The notes: generated by a model not told the origin, from the sequence alone. Shown: positions 50,441 to 59,926, numbered from the stretch's first letter. The stretch is 64,000 bases of DNA from Amycolatopsis pretoriensis (GCF_900107925.1 NZ_FNUJ01000004.1:682001-746000), one strand, 5' to 3'. Numbers and translations: made by a program.

Positions 50441-51100
50441 ATGCGTATCCAGATGAAGCGAACCCTGCAGGTGGCCCTCGTCAGCGGCGGCCTGCTGCTG
50501 GTCGGCACCGGAGCCGCCACCGCGGCCGTCACCGACGCGCCGAGCCAGCAGCTTGCGGCCCCGGCCACCAACGCTCCCGCGGCTCCCGCGCCGCTGCTGC
50601 ACACGGTGCCCCTGCACCTGTTCCAGCAGGAGGTCGCGCCGAGCACCGAGGTCAGCGGCGACCTGCCGGAGCACGACCTCAACGCGCCGCTGGGCAGCGA
50701 GCTGACGGCGACCAAGGTGCCGTCCCTGCCGATCGCGGTCCCGCTGACGGCGACGGCGGACACGGCGTCCGACCAGGCGACGATCACCCCGGTCGGCGGC
50801 GGGCTGCCGCTGCACGGAACCGTCTCGACCCAGCCCCTCGACCCGGCGTCGGGCACCCACGTGCACGGGTTGACCACGTCCGAGCGCGCGGACACGGGGC
50901 TCCCGCTGCTGGGCAGCCTGCTCCCGACGCAGCAGCTGGGTGGGGTGACCCAGCTGGCATCGCTCACCGGGCTGACCAAGCTGGCGGGGAGCACCCCGCT
51001 CAACCAGGGCGGCCGCTACAGCACGAGCGCGGTAACGGCCCCGGTCACCCAGCACGGCCCGGCGACCCTCGAGTCGGTCACCAAGATGCTGGGCAAGTAG
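50441..51100 (+). CDS. Secreted protein of unknown function
   Basis: A 219-residue exported protein with a signal peptide (MRIQMKRTLQVALVSGGLLL ending TAAVTDA) and a low-complexity mature part rich in Ala, Pro, Thr, Leu and Gln (PLLGSLLPTQQLGG, QLASLTGLTKLAG). A CGAGG-type ribosome site precedes ATG 50441 by about 10 bases. A strong terminator follows. Possibly a cell-wall or spore-surface protein. Confidence 0.65.
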   Translation: MRIQMKRTLQVALVSGGLLLVGTGAATAAVTDAPSQQLAAPATNAPAAPAPLLHTVPLHLFQQEVAPSTEVSGDLPEHDLNAPLGSELTATKVPSLPIAVPLTATADTASDQATITPVGGGLPLHGTVSTQPLDPASGTHVHGLTTSERADTGLPLLGSLLPTQQLGGVTQLASLTGLTKLAGSTPLNQGGRYSTSAVTAPVTQHGPATLESVTKMLGK

Positions 51101-51117
51101 TTCCCCATCCCCAGGTT

Positions 51118-51157
51118 CAGGGCCGGAAGCGTGCGCGCTTCCGGCCCTGAAGTTTTT
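51118..51157 (+). terminator. Intrinsic terminator
   Basis: A 13-base stem (CAGGGCCGGAAGC at 51118-51130, with its complement at 51137-51149), a 6-base loop and a T-run (AAGTTTTT). It ends the preceding secreted-protein gene. Confidence 0.9.
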
Positions 51158-51275
51158 GTCCCCCGCGCGAGCTACTCACAACTGTCCACTCCGCGGTGAC
51201 GTTCCGCGGCTCCGAAATCCCTAGCGTTCTCCACGTCCCCAGCACCCCGCCGGGGGTTCTCGCTAAGGAGTCGTC

Positions 51276-52097
51276 GTGCGACTGTTCTCGCAGCTCGTGA
51301 CCGTCGCGGTCGTTGCCCTCGCCGGCAGCCTCGCCGTCAGCGCCGTGCAGTGGAACACCCCGCTCACCCTCGTTCTCGGGCTCGGCAGCGCCGCCCTCGC
51401 CGTGGTCGCCTACCGGTGGATCGTCCGCAAGACCGAACACCGCGTGCCGGCGGAAATCGCCAAGGACAACGGCGCTCTCGGGCGGGGGCTCGTCATCGGG
51501 TTCGGGCTCTTCGCCTGCGTCATCGGGAACATCGCGCTCGTCGGCGGCTACGACGTGCTCGGTTGGGGGTCGATCGGCGGGGCCCTCGCGTTGTTCGGGT
51601 TCAGCGCGGCCGCCGCCGTCACCGAAGAGCTCCTCTTCCGCGGCATCCTCTTCCGGTTCGTCGAACGGTGGACCGGCACCTGGCTCGCGTTGACGCTCAC
51701 CGGCGTGCTGTTCGGGCTTTCGCACCTCTTCAACGCCCACGCCACGATCTGGGGCGCCCTCGCGATCGCCGTCGAGGCCGGCGGCATGCTCGCCGCCGCC
51801 TACGCCGCCACCCGGACCCTCTGGCTGCCGATCGGGCTGCACTTCGCGTGGAACTTCGCCGAGGGCGGGATCTTCGGCACCGGGGTCTCGGGCACCGACG
51901 CTCCCCAGGGCCTGCTCGACGCCGTCACGTCCGGCCCGGCCGCGCTCACCGGCGGCGAGTTCGGGCCCGAGGCGAGCATCTACTCGGTGGTCGCCGGCGT
52001 CATCACGACGGCCGTCTTCATGGTCCTCGCCCGGCGACGCGGGAACATCGTTCCCCTTCGCGGGCGCACCACCGACGCCGCTACTGTCGTCGCGTGA
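51276..52097 (+). CDS. CPBP-family intramembrane metalloprotease
   Basis: A 273-residue membrane protein (CAAX-protease and bacteriocin-processing family) with about eight hydrophobic segments. Conserved motifs are EE-x3-R (TEELLFRGIL), FGLSHLFN and LHFAWNF. It should cut a peptide inside the membrane. GTG start at 51276 after CTAAGGAG. Its stop overlaps the start of the sensor kinase (GTGA), so all three genes to 53901 are one operon. Confidence 0.88.
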   Translation: MRLFSQLVTVAVVALAGSLAVSAVQWNTPLTLVLGLGSAALAVVAYRWIVRKTEHRVPAEIAKDNGALGRGLVIGFGLFACVIGNIALVGGYDVLGWGSIGGALALFGFSAAAAVTEELLFRGILFRFVERWTGTWLALTLTGVLFGLSHLFNAHATIWGALAIAVEAGGMLAAAYAATRTLWLPIGLHFAWNFAEGGIFGTGVSGTDAPQGLLDAVTSGPAALTGGEFGPEASIYSVVAGVITTAVFMVLARRRGNIVPLRGRTTDAATVVA

Positions 52098-53257
52098 TCG
52101 ACCTCTGGCGGCGGCTCGACGTCACGGTCCGGGATCTCGCGTTCGGCCTGCTGCTCGCCGGCCTGGCGCTGATCCCGGCCCTCGGCGGTTACGGCACCCA
52201 GGTCGGCAACCTGCCGACGCGGCCCATGGACGCCTTCGCGCTCCTGGTGGTCGCCGTCGAGTGCCTGCCGCTGGCCCTGCGCCGGCGGTGGCCGGCCGGC
52301 TGCCTCGCGCTCGTGTCGGCCGGCTTCGCCGTCGACCAGCTTTGGGGCTACCACACGGTTTCCGGCTCCGCGCTGCCGATCGCGCTGCTGAGCGCGGCGG
52401 CTTACCTGCCGCGGTACCGGTGGACGACCGTGGCCAGCGCTTCGGCGGCGTACGCGGCACTCGCCGTCGCTCTCGCCTCGCGCGGGTCGTCCGAGGGTTG
52501 GACCGGGTTCGTGACGTTCTACTTCGCGCTCGCCCTCGCGTGGGGAATCGGGGCGTGGCTGCGGCAGTCGCGCGCCGCGGAGGCGGAGCACCGCCGCCAC
52601 GTCGCCGAGACGACCCGGACCGCCGAACGCACCCGCATCGCGCGCGAGCTCCACGACGTCGTGACCCACCACGTGACGGCGATGGTCGTGCAGACGGAAG
52701 CAGCGCGTTATCTGACGGCGGCGCCGGAGCGGCTCGACCAGGCGCTGAGCGCGATCACCGACACCGGACGCCTGGCGATCACCGACCTGCGGCACCTGCT
52801 GGACCTGCTCAACCCCGGCTACGGCACCGAGCCGCGGACGTCCGGCTCGTTGGAGACGCTCATCGAGCAGACGCGGCGGGCGGGCCAGCCGGTGGAGTTC
52901 ACCGAGGTCGGTTCGCCCGCGGCGGCGGGGAGTGCGGAGGCGGTGGCGTACCGCGTGGTCCAGGAGGCGTTGACGAACGCGCTCAAGCACGCGCACGGCA
53001 GCCGCACCGAGGTCCGCGTGGAGCACGGCGCTCGCGAGATCGTCGTGGAGGTGACTTCCGGGACGCCGAAATTGTCGGTGCCGTCCGGTAGCGTGGAAAA
53101 CGGGGGCGCCCCCGCGGGCCCGGTGGTGCTGCCGGGGAGCGGGCGGGGCCTGGTGGGGCTGCGCGAACGCGTCGACGTGCTCGGCGGAGAATTCACCGCT
53201 GAGCGTCGTGAGGGAGAATTCGTCGTGACAGCCCGAATTCCGGCGGGGAGGGCCTAG
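52094..53257 (+). CDS. Two-component sensor histidine kinase
   Basis: A 387-residue NarL-type kinase. Four or five membrane segments fill residues 15-165; then the HisKA_3 domain (RTRIARELHDVVTHHVTAMV) with the phospho-acceptor His, and an ATPase domain (VVQEALTNALKHAHG, GSGRGLVGLRERVDVLGGEF). GTG 52094 overlaps the protease stop. It should phosphorylate the response regulator encoded next. Stimulus unknown. Confidence 0.93.
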   Translation: MIDLWRRLDVTVRDLAFGLLLAGLALIPALGGYGTQVGNLPTRPMDAFALLVVAVECLPLALRRRWPAGCLALVSAGFAVDQLWGYHTVSGSALPIALLSAAAYLPRYRWTTVASASAAYAALAVALASRGSSEGWTGFVTFYFALALAWGIGAWLRQSRAAEAEHRRHVAETTRTAERTRIARELHDVVTHHVTAMVVQTEAARYLTAAPERLDQALSAITDTGRLAITDLRHLLDLLNPGYGTEPRTSGSLETLIEQTRRAGQPVEFTEVGSPAAAGSAEAVAYRVVQEALTNALKHAHGSRTEVRVEHGAREIVVEVTSGTPKLSVPSGSVENGGAPAGPVVLPGSGRGLVGLRERVDVLGGEFTAERREGEFVVTARIPAGRA

Positions 53258-53901
53258 TGATCCGAGTGCTGGTCTGCGACGACCAGGCGCTGATCCGCAC
53301 GGGCTTCGCGACGATCATCGACGCCCAGCCCGACCTCGAGGTGGTCGGCGAATGCGGCGACGGGCGCACGGCGATCGACCTGGCCGGCTCGTTGCGGCCC
53401 GACGTCGTGGTGATGGACGTCCGGATGCCGGTCCTGGACGGCATCGAGGCGACCCGCCTGCTCGCCGGCGCGGGGGTCGCGCAGCCGGTGAAGGTGCTGG
53501 TGGTGACGACGTTCAACCTCGACGAGTACGTGTACGAGGCGTTGCGCGCGGGCGCCAGCGGATTCCTGCTGAAAGATGCCCCGCCGGCGCAGCTGCTGCA
53601 CGGGATCCGCACGGTCGCCACCGGCGCGGCGCTGCTGGACCCGGAGGTGACGCGCCGGCTGGTGGGCAAGTACGCGGCGCGGATCCGGCCGGCTTCCTCC
53701 GGTGAGGTCGCGTTGGCGCCCCGGGAACTGGAAGTGCTGCGGTTGATCGCCGACGGGTTGTCCAACAGCGAGATCGCGGCCGCGTTGGTGATCAGCCAGG
53801 AGACCGTGAAGACGTATGTGTCGCGGATCCTGACGAAGCTGGACCTGCGGGATCGGGTGCAGGCCGTGGTGTACGCGTACCGGACCGGGCTGGTCAGTTA
53901 A
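53257..53901 (+). CDS. LuxR-family response regulator
   Basis: A 214-residue NarL/FixJ regulator. Receiver domain with phospho-acceptor Asp in VVVMDVRMP near 54 and Lys in FLLKDAPP; C-terminal LuxR helix-turn-helix (LAPRELEVLRLIADGLSNSE, then IAAALVISQETVKTYVSRIL). The GTG start overlaps the kinase stop by one base (TAGTG). Targets probably include the CPBP operon. Confidence 0.93.
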   Translation: MIRVLVCDDQALIRTGFATIIDAQPDLEVVGECGDGRTAIDLAGSLRPDVVVMDVRMPVLDGIEATRLLAGAGVAQPVKVLVVTTFNLDEYVYEALRAGASGFLLKDAPPAQLLHGIRTVATGAALLDPEVTRRLVGKYAARIRPASSGEVALAPRELEVLRLIADGLSNSEIAAALVISQETVKTYVSRILTKLDLRDRVQAVVYAYRTGLVS

Positions 53902-54173
53902 TGCGTTGACGTCGTTCGGCCGAGTGGGTGATGATGTTTTTCGTGCGGGAACGCAATTCTTTTTCTTGAGCTTTTTTCTGCGCTCGTCTTCGTCGCCATT
54001 GTTGCGGTGGACGCGAGTGCGCCCAGGCGCGTTGGCGCGCCCCGCGCGCGGTTCGGCAACCAGCGGGGTCTCATACGCCCCGCCCACGTGGATCGACACC
54101 ACGGCGCGCGACCACCCGAAACTGTCGGTACCCCCGTTTACGCTCCCCCCAACGTCCGAATTGGGGAGGCACC

Positions 54174-55025
54174 ATGACCACGCACACACTGGAAACACCC
54201 GAGGCCGACATCGTCTACGACGTCCACGGCCCGGCTGATGGGCCACCGTTGCTCATGGTCGGGCAACCCATGGAAGCCACCGGTTTCCGCACCCTGGCGT
54301 CCTACTTCCCCGACCGGACCGTCGTCACCTACGACCCGCGCGGGCTCGGGCGCAGCGTCCGCAAGGACGGCCGGGAAGACCACGATCCCGTCACCCAGGC
54401 GGGCGATCTTCACCGGGTCATCCAAGCTCTCGGCGTCGGCGCCGTCGAGGTGTTCGGGAGCAGCGGGGGCGCTGTCGCCGCGCTCGCGCTCGTCACCGCT
54501 CACCCCGAAGACGTCCGCACGCTCGTCGCGCACGAGCCGCCGCTCGTCGGGGTGCTGTCCGACGCCGACGCGGCCGAACGGGCCGGCAAGGCCTTCCGGG
54601 ACGCCTACCAGGCGCGCGGCTTCGGCGCCGGCATGGCGGCCTTCATCGCCATGACCTCGTGGAAGGGCGAGTTCACCGACGACTACTTCGCCCAGCCCGC
54701 GCCGGACCCGGCCCAGTTCGGCATGCCCACCGAAGACGACGGCCGCCGCGACGATCCGCTGATGAGCGACCGCTCGCTGGCCGTCTCCGCCTACCAGCTC
54801 GACGTCGACGCCCTGAAAGCGGCGCCGACGCGGATCGTGATCGCCGTCGGCGAGGAGTCCGTCGACGTCATGACCGGGCGCGCCGCCATCGGGACCGCTG
54901 CCCGCCTCGGCCAGGAGGCGACGGTCTTCCCCAGTCACCACGGCGGTTTCCTCGGTGGCGAGTTCGGCTACGCCGGGCAGCCCGAGGCGTTCGCCCGCAA
55001 GCTGCGGGAGGTGCTCGAAGGCTGA
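54174..55025 (+). CDS. Alpha/beta-fold hydrolase
   Basis: A 283-residue alpha/beta hydrolase with YDPRGLGRS, nucleophile elbow VFGSSGGAVA, acid region VIAVGEESVD and His in SHHGGFLGG. Substrate unknown. It begins at ATG 54174 after GGGGAGG. The 270 bases before it hold no gene that I can see. Confidence 0.85.
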   Translation: MTTHTLETPEADIVYDVHGPADGPPLLMVGQPMEATGFRTLASYFPDRTVVTYDPRGLGRSVRKDGREDHDPVTQAGDLHRVIQALGVGAVEVFGSSGGAVAALALVTAHPEDVRTLVAHEPPLVGVLSDADAAERAGKAFRDAYQARGFGAGMAAFIAMTSWKGEFTDDYFAQPAPDPAQFGMPTEDDGRRDDPLMSDRSLAVSAYQLDVDALKAAPTRIVIAVGEESVDVMTGRAAIGTAARLGQEATVFPSHHGGFLGGEFGYAGQPEAFARKLREVLEG

Positions 55026-55056
55026 TAATCATCCCGCTGACGAACTGAATCAAACA

Positions 55057-55086
55057 ACTGGTTGACAGAGTACGTCGACTGGTTGA
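55057..55086. promoter_or_regulatory. Candidate TetR operator upstream of MFS gene
   Basis: ACTGGTTGA occurs at 55057-55065 and again at 55078-55086, 21 bases apart (two helical turns). A related GGTTGGTTGAC lies just upstream of the TetR start (56523-56533). Shared words at both promoters suggest one repressor. Confidence 0.4.
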
Positions 55087-55128
55087 TGCTTGCTGCGTCG
55101 AGTTCGCTCGTGGAGCAAGGGGGACGTC

Positions 55129-56532
55129 GTGGGGAAGCACGCGCTCAGGTGGTGGGCACTGGCGGTCGCGGTACTGGCCGTCCTGGTGGACATGATCGAC
55201 AACCAGATCGTGGCGGTGGCGCTGCCGACCGTCCGGCGGGAGCTCGGCACCGGGGACGCCGCGCTGCAGTGGATTTCGGCCGGCTACGCGCTCGGGTTCG
55301 CGCTGACGCTGATCACCGGCGGCCGCCTGGGCGACCGCCACGGCACGAAGAAGCTGTTCGTGGCGGGCATGCTCGTGTTCACCGGGGCGTCGCTGGCCGC
55401 CGGTCTCGCCGGGCACGTCGGCGTGCTGATCGCCGCGCGCGTGGTGCAGGGCGTCGGGTCCGGGCTGATGGTGCCGCAGGTGCTTTCGTTCATCCACGCG
55501 GAGTTCGACGAGCGTGAGCGGCCGAAGGCGATGGCCTGGTACGCGGGCGCGTTCCCGGTCGGCGGGCTCGCCGGCCCGCTGCTCGGCGGCGCGCTGACCC
55601 AGGCCGACGTCTTCGGCACCGGCTGGCGCGCGATCTTCCTGGTGAACGTGCCGATCGGCGTGCTCGCGCTGGCCGGTGCGGCGGTGACCATGCCGAGCCG
55701 GCCCGGGTTCCTCCGGCACCGCCTGGACCTCGGCGGCCTCGCGCTGCTGACCGCCGGGTTGTTCGCGGTGTTCTACCCGCTGGTGCAAGGCCGCGAGCTG
55801 GGCTGGCCCGGGTGGTCGGTCGTGCTGCCGGCGGCGGCCGTCCCGCTGCTCGGGGTTTTCGCGCTGTACCAACGGTTTCAGGCCCGTCGCGGCGGCGAAC
55901 CGCTGGTGCCGCCGGACCTGGTGCGGCGGCTCGCGAGCGGTCAGACGGTGCTGTTCTGCGTCAACACCGGGGTCGGCGTGTTCTTCGTCCTGACGCTGCA
56001 CCTGCAGCTGGGCCTGGGGTTCACGCCGTGGGAAGCGGCGGTGACGTTCGCGCCGTCGACGCTCGGGATCGTCGCGGGCAACGTCCTGGCCATGCGGCTC
56101 GCGCCGGCGCTCGGGCGGTCGTTCGCCGCGGGCGCCGTCGGGGTGCTGCTGGCGAGCCTGGCCGGGGTTGCCGTTTTGGTGCTATCGCAGGGCGCGGCGC
56201 TGAGCGGGTGGGCGCTGGCGGGGCCGGTGATCGGCGTCGGGCTGGGGATGGGCGCGGTGCTGAACGCGCTGTTCGGCTCGGCGATGGCGGCGATCCGGCC
56301 GGACCAGGCGGGCGTGGTGTCCGGCGTCGTGAACACCACCGTCCAGCTCGGTACGGCGACCGGGATCGCGCTGTTCGGCACGGTGTTCTTCACGAGGCTC
56401 GACACCGGGTACGCGTCCGCGACGGCCGGCGCGCTCGCGGTGAGCGCGAGCGTGCTGGTGCTGGCTCTCGCGCTGACGGCGGCGCTGCCGGTCCGTCACC
56501 CGTCTGTTCCGCAGAGTCAAGCGGTTGGTTGA
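55129..56532 (+). CDS. MFS drug-efflux transporter (DHA2-like)
   Basis: A 467-residue transporter with about 14 hydrophobic segments, the antiporter form. Motif A is GGRLGDRHGTKK, with DMIDNQIVAVALPTV near the start and the GPLLGGAL motif C region. It should use proton exchange to expel drug-like compounds. The GTG at 55129 is preferred (CAAGGGGG upstream, and it starts just before the first helix); an in-frame start at 55090 exists. The TetR gene lies 14 bases downstream. Confidence 0.9.
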   Translation: MGKHALRWWALAVAVLAVLVDMIDNQIVAVALPTVRRELGTGDAALQWISAGYALGFALTLITGGRLGDRHGTKKLFVAGMLVFTGASLAAGLAGHVGVLIAARVVQGVGSGLMVPQVLSFIHAEFDERERPKAMAWYAGAFPVGGLAGPLLGGALTQADVFGTGWRAIFLVNVPIGVLALAGAAVTMPSRPGFLRHRLDLGGLALLTAGLFAVFYPLVQGRELGWPGWSVVLPAAAVPLLGVFALYQRFQARRGGEPLVPPDLVRRLASGQTVLFCVNTGVGVFFVLTLHLQLGLGFTPWEAAVTFAPSTLGIVAGNVLAMRLAPALGRSFAAGAVGVLLASLAGVAVLVLSQGAALSGWALAGPVIGVGLGMGAVLNALFGSAMAAIRPDQAGVVSGVVNTTVQLGTATGIALFGTVFFTRLDTGYASATAGALAVSASVLVLALALTAALPVRHPSVPQSQAVG

Positions 56533-56546
56533 CGTATAGTCGCGGC

Positions 56547-57164
56547 GTGACCGCCTCGAAGCCCCGCCGTTCGCCGAAACCCCAGGAGCGGCAACGGGAT
56601 CCGGAACGCACCCGCCGGCTGATCCTGGACGCGGCGGGCGCGGAGTTCGCGGCGAAGGGCTACGCGGGCGCGCGGATCGCGTCGATCGCGGGCCGCGCGG
56701 GCGTGAACCAGCAGCTGATTTCGTACTACTTCGACGGCAAAGAGGGCCTGTACCGGGCGTTGTCGGACCAGTGGACCGAGCAGCAACGCGAGCTGGTCGC
56801 GCCGGACACGCCGCTGGCGGAACAGGTGCGGCGCCACGCGCTGTCGAGCCGCGACGGGATGCGGCTGGTGGCGTGGTCGGGCCTGGAGTACGAGGGCGCC
56901 GAGTCGGATCCCGACCACGCGCCGAGGACGCAGCGCCTGGCCGGGACGGTGGAGCGCATCGCGGCGATGAAGGCCGAGGGCCGGCTGCCCGCGTGGGTCG
57001 ACCCGGAGTGCTTGACGGTGCTGCTGATGGCGGCGGCGATGGCCCCGGTGACGTTGCCGCACGTGGCCGAGGGGCTGACGCGGACCGCGCCGGACTCGCC
57101 GGAGTTCGTGGAGCGGTACGCCGACCAGCTGGCCAAGCTGGTGGAGCACTTGTCCGCCACCTGA
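56547..57164 (+). CDS. TetR-family transcriptional regulator
   Basis: A 205-residue repressor-type protein. The N-terminal helix-turn-helix reads RTRRLILDAAGAEFAAKGYA, then IASIAGRAGVNQQLISYYFDGKEGL. A longer frame beginning at 55812 lies inside the MFS gene and is spurious. GTG start. Probably represses the MFS gene and itself. It ends 2 bases before the convergent 52-residue ORF. Confidence 0.9.
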   Translation: MTASKPRRSPKPQERQRDPERTRRLILDAAGAEFAAKGYAGARIASIAGRAGVNQQLISYYFDGKEGLYRALSDQWTEQQRELVAPDTPLAEQVRRHALSSRDGMRLVAWSGLEYEGAESDPDHAPRTQRLAGTVERIAAMKAEGRLPAWVDPECLTVLLMAAAMAPVTLPHVAEGLTRTAPDSPEFVERYADQLAKLVEHLSAT

Positions 57165-57166
57165 GG

Positions 57167-57325
57167 TCAGTGCTCGACGGGTTCGGAGGTGGCCACGGCG
57201 GGCCCCTGGCCGGGCGTGCCGGAGGGGGTGCTGGGGCCGGCGAGCGAAACCCCGGCGACGAGCGCCACGGCGACGATGAAAAGCGCGGCGCGGACGAGGG
57301 CGGAAAACGAACAGACGACCATCAT
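57167..57325 (-). CDS. Small secreted or membrane peptide, 52 residues
   Basis: The ATG at 57325 has AGGAG eight bases upstream, and the product has one hydrophobic stretch (ALVRAALFIVAVALVAGVSL) and a Pro/Ser/Thr-rich end. A longer frame to 57595 crosses the terminator and was dropped. Function unknown. The 165 bases on its left to the hairpin at 57491 hold no gene. Confidence 0.5.
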   Translation of the reverse strand: MMVVCSFSALVRAALFIVAVALVAGVSLAGPSTPSGTPGQGPAVATSEPVEH

Positions 57326-57490
57326 GACTCGCTCCTGGAGGATTTCCCGGATCAACGGGATTTCGGCGATTCCGCGCGGTGGCCGCGGAATTTCGGGACT
57401 GTATTGATGGTGCGCTTCCGCGGGCTCGGGGGGAAGGTGTTTCCGTTGCCGGAAACGGGCTTGCGCGGGGAAACCCGGGGTGGCACGAAA

Positions 57491-57518
57491 GAGGGCCCGC
57501 GGAAACCCGCGGGCCCTC
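57491..57518. terminator. GC-rich hairpin
   Basis: Perfect 12-base arms (GAGGGCCCGCGG and complement) around a 4-base loop. It lies 85 bases after the end of the XRE-NB-ARC-TPR gene and should end its transcript. Confidence 0.7.
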
Positions 57519-57602
57519 GGGGGTGAAGTTGTTCGGACGGGCGGGCAGGTGGCCGGCGGGCGAACCGCCGGCCAACCGGCAGCGCCGGCCCTCACCTCAC
57601 CC

Positions 57603-59798
57603 TCAAGCGACCGCCGCTCGATCCCGGTACTCCGCCTCCCCGAGCACCCTCGGATCCAGTGTGACCCGGTAAGCCGCCGCTTCCGTCCACCGGCGAGCCG
57701 CCCCCTGGCGATCCCCTCGGGCGGCCGCCGTGTTGCCCAACCCCGTCAACGCCCGGGCCCGCTCGTACTCGCTCCCCGCGTCGTCCGCCAGCTCCGCCGC
57801 GCGGCGATACCCGCTCTCCGCGTCCGCCCACTGTGCCGCGCGGAACCGCACCCAGGCCTCGCAATTGACCGACATCGCCCGATCCACCGGTAACTGAGCG
57901 AGCTGGACGGCCTCCTGCGCACTCGCCAATGCCGCCGGAAACCGCCCCAGCACCGTCGAAGCGAGCGCGATTCCCCGCAATGCGATGACCACATTGCGCG
58001 TCCGCCCGGTCCGGCGATAAACGGCCAGCACCGTCGTCAAATCCGTCAACGTCGCTTCCGCCTCGCCGCGGTACAAACGCGCCCACGCCAAGCTGGACAG
58101 CGCGTCGATCGCGCCGCGGTCGTCGCGCGCCTGGGCGAAACACTCCTGGGCCCGCTCGTGGAAGCCGATCGCCTCGTCGACGCGTCCCGACTCCACGTGG
58201 GCCATGCCCAGGTTGTTGAGGATCATACCGGTCGCGCTCAGGTCGCCGATCGCGCGCGTCGCCTCGAGGGCGCGCTCGTGCGTGCGGATCCACGGCTCGA
58301 ACAGCTTCTCGCGGAAGAAGAACGCGCGGAGCACGAACGCGAGCTGCCAGCAGCGGTCGTGAAACCCGTGGCGGAACGCGGAATCGACGATCTCCACCAA
58401 CGTCGGCCACTGCGCGGCCAGCCAGGTGAGCGCGCCGTCCGCGTCGGTGAACGGGACGCCGGAAGCTGCCGGGAGGCCGGTGGGTGGGCGGAAGCGGTAC
58501 GGCTCCGCCAGCTCGTCGGCCGCCACCGTCGTCGCCAGGGCGTGGTCGACCAGCCGGCCCATCGCCGACGAGCGATCCTCTGGCTCGACACCGGGCAGCG
58601 CGTGCGTCGACGCGAACATCCGCATCAGGTCGTGGAGCTCGACGTACCCGCGCTCGTCGCGGACGACCAGGTGGGCGTCGTGCAGCCGGTCGACCAGCCG
58701 GTCCGCTTCGCCGGGACCGAGGCCCGCCAGCGCCTCGACCGCCGCGATCTCCGCCGCGGTCGCGGGGTGCAGGGCGAGCAAACCCAGCAACCGCCGCTGG
58801 TCGCCGGGCAGGGATTCGTAGGAAACCGTGAACGCCGTCGCGACGCTGCGCTCGCCGTCGTCGAGCGTGCCGAGGCGGGTCGTTTCGTCGGCGAGGCGGT
58901 CGCGCAGCCGCGCCGCCGTCCAGCCGCCCGCGACGAACCGGGCGGCGACGATGCGCACGGCGAGCGGCAGCTGCCCGCAGTGCCGGACGATCTCGGTCGC
59001 GACACCCTCGTCGTCCGGTGCGTGCGAACCCGCGACCGAACGCAGGAGCCGCACGGCGTCGGGCAGCGGCAGCACGTCGACCGGGAAGTGCCAGGCGTCG
59101 TCGAGCGCGGGGAGCCGGCCCCGGCTGGTCACCAGGATCCGCGACGACGTCTCGCCCGGCACGATCGCGCGGATCTGCTCGGCCGAGCGCACGTTGTCCA
59201 GCACGAGGATCATCCGGCGGCCGCGCAGCTGGTCGCGGACCAGGTTGGCGAGGCCGTCCTCGTCGGCGGGCAGCTGGTCGGCCGAGACGTCCAGCAGCCG
59301 CAGCAGCCGGCCCAGCGCCTCACCGGCGGACAGCTCGGCCGCGCCGGGCGTGTGCCCGCGAAGGTCGAAGAAGAGGCAGCCGTCCGGGAAGGACCTCTCG
59401 ACGCGCCGGGCCGCGGCGACGGCCAGCGCCGTCTTGCCCGCACCCGCCATGCCGTGCACCACGCCGACCCGGGCGTCGTCCGGGTCGAGCAGCCGCGCGG
59501 ACAGCGCGTCGAGTTCCGTTTCCCGGCCGACGAAGTACCGGCCCGCGTGCGGCAGCCCGGCGATCCCGCCGGCACTGCGCCGCGCGGGCGTTCCGGCTTC
59601 CGTGACGAGCGAGAGCAGCGCGCCGTCGGCGCCGAGCGCCACGTCGCAGGCCTTGGCCAGCTCGCGGTTCACCCGCGCCTTGCCGTTCTCCACCTTGCTC
59701 AAGTAGCCCTTGGTGAAATGCACAGCCGCCGCGAGTCCGGTCAGGGACATGCCGACCGACGTCCGTCGACGTTTCAATTCCGCTCCAAAGTCCGGCAT
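57603..59798 (-). CDS. XRE-NB-ARC-TPR STAND-type regulator
   Basis: A 731-residue protein. Residues 5-60 are an XRE helix-turn-helix (LKRRRTSVGMSLTGLAAAVH). The NB-ARC ATPase has Walker A GMAGAGKTAL at 116-125, Walker B MILVLDNV near 200, and the GxP motif as CGQLPLAVRI. From about 480 the rest is TPR-like repeats (RTHERALEATRAIGDLSATG, GFHERAQECFAQARDDRGA). ATG 59798 (MPDFGAEL) is used. Such proteins are typical in actinomycete antibiotic and development control. A 17-codon ORF lies just upstream on the same strand. Confidence 0.9.
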   Translation of the reverse strand: MPDFGAELKRRRTSVGMSLTGLAAAVHFTKGYLSKVENGKARVNRELAKACDVALGADGALLSLVTEAGTPARRSAGGIAGLPHAGRYFVGRETELDALSARLLDPDDARVGVVHGMAGAGKTALAVAAARRVERSFPDGCLFFDLRGHTPGAAELSAGEALGRLLRLLDVSADQLPADEDGLANLVRDQLRGRRMILVLDNVRSAEQIRAIVPGETSSRILVTSRGRLPALDDAWHFPVDVLPLPDAVRLLRSVAGSHAPDDEGVATEIVRHCGQLPLAVRIVAARFVAGGWTAARLRDRLADETTRLGTLDDGERSVATAFTVSYESLPGDQRRLLGLLALHPATAAEIAAVEALAGLGPGEADRLVDRLHDAHLVVRDERGYVELHDLMRMFASTHALPGVEPEDRSSAMGRLVDHALATTVAADELAEPYRFRPPTGLPAASGVPFTDADGALTWLAAQWPTLVEIVDSAFRHGFHDRCWQLAFVLRAFFFREKLFEPWIRTHERALEATRAIGDLSATGMILNNLGMAHVESGRVDEAIGFHERAQECFAQARDDRGAIDALSSLAWARLYRGEAEATLTDLTTVLAVYRRTGRTRNVVIALRGIALASTVLGRFPAALASAQEAVQLAQLPVDRAMSVNCEAWVRFRAAQWADAESGYRRAAELADDAGSEYERARALTGLGNTAAARGDRQGAARRWTEAAAYRVTLDPRVLGEAEYRDRAAVA

Positions 59799-59872
59799 CG
59801 GGTAATCATCCTGTATTCGGCGAACGGGGGGAAGGTGTGACCGGCGGCCCGGGCCCGCCGGCCGGTTCCTGG

Positions 59873-59926
59873 TCAGCCGAGCAGCGAGACCAGCTGGCCC
59901 AGCACGATGACGATGTGCGTGTGCAT
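59873..59926 (-). CDS. Short hydrophobic peptide ORF, 17 codons
   Basis: An ATG at 59926 with AAAGGGGAAAG at 5-8 bases upstream encodes MHTHIVIVLGQLVSLLG and a stop. It precedes the XRE-NB-ARC regulator by 74 bases on the same strand. Its ribosome site is better than most in this window. It could be a signal peptide pheromone, a leader peptide or a small membrane protein. Not confirmed. Confidence 0.4.
   Translation of the reverse strand: MHTHIVIVLGQLVSLLG

Noticed and set aside
58158..59840. 560-residue plus-strand ORF opposite the NB-ARC regulator
   Set aside because: Antisense shadow of a conserved XRE-NB-ARC-TPR protein.
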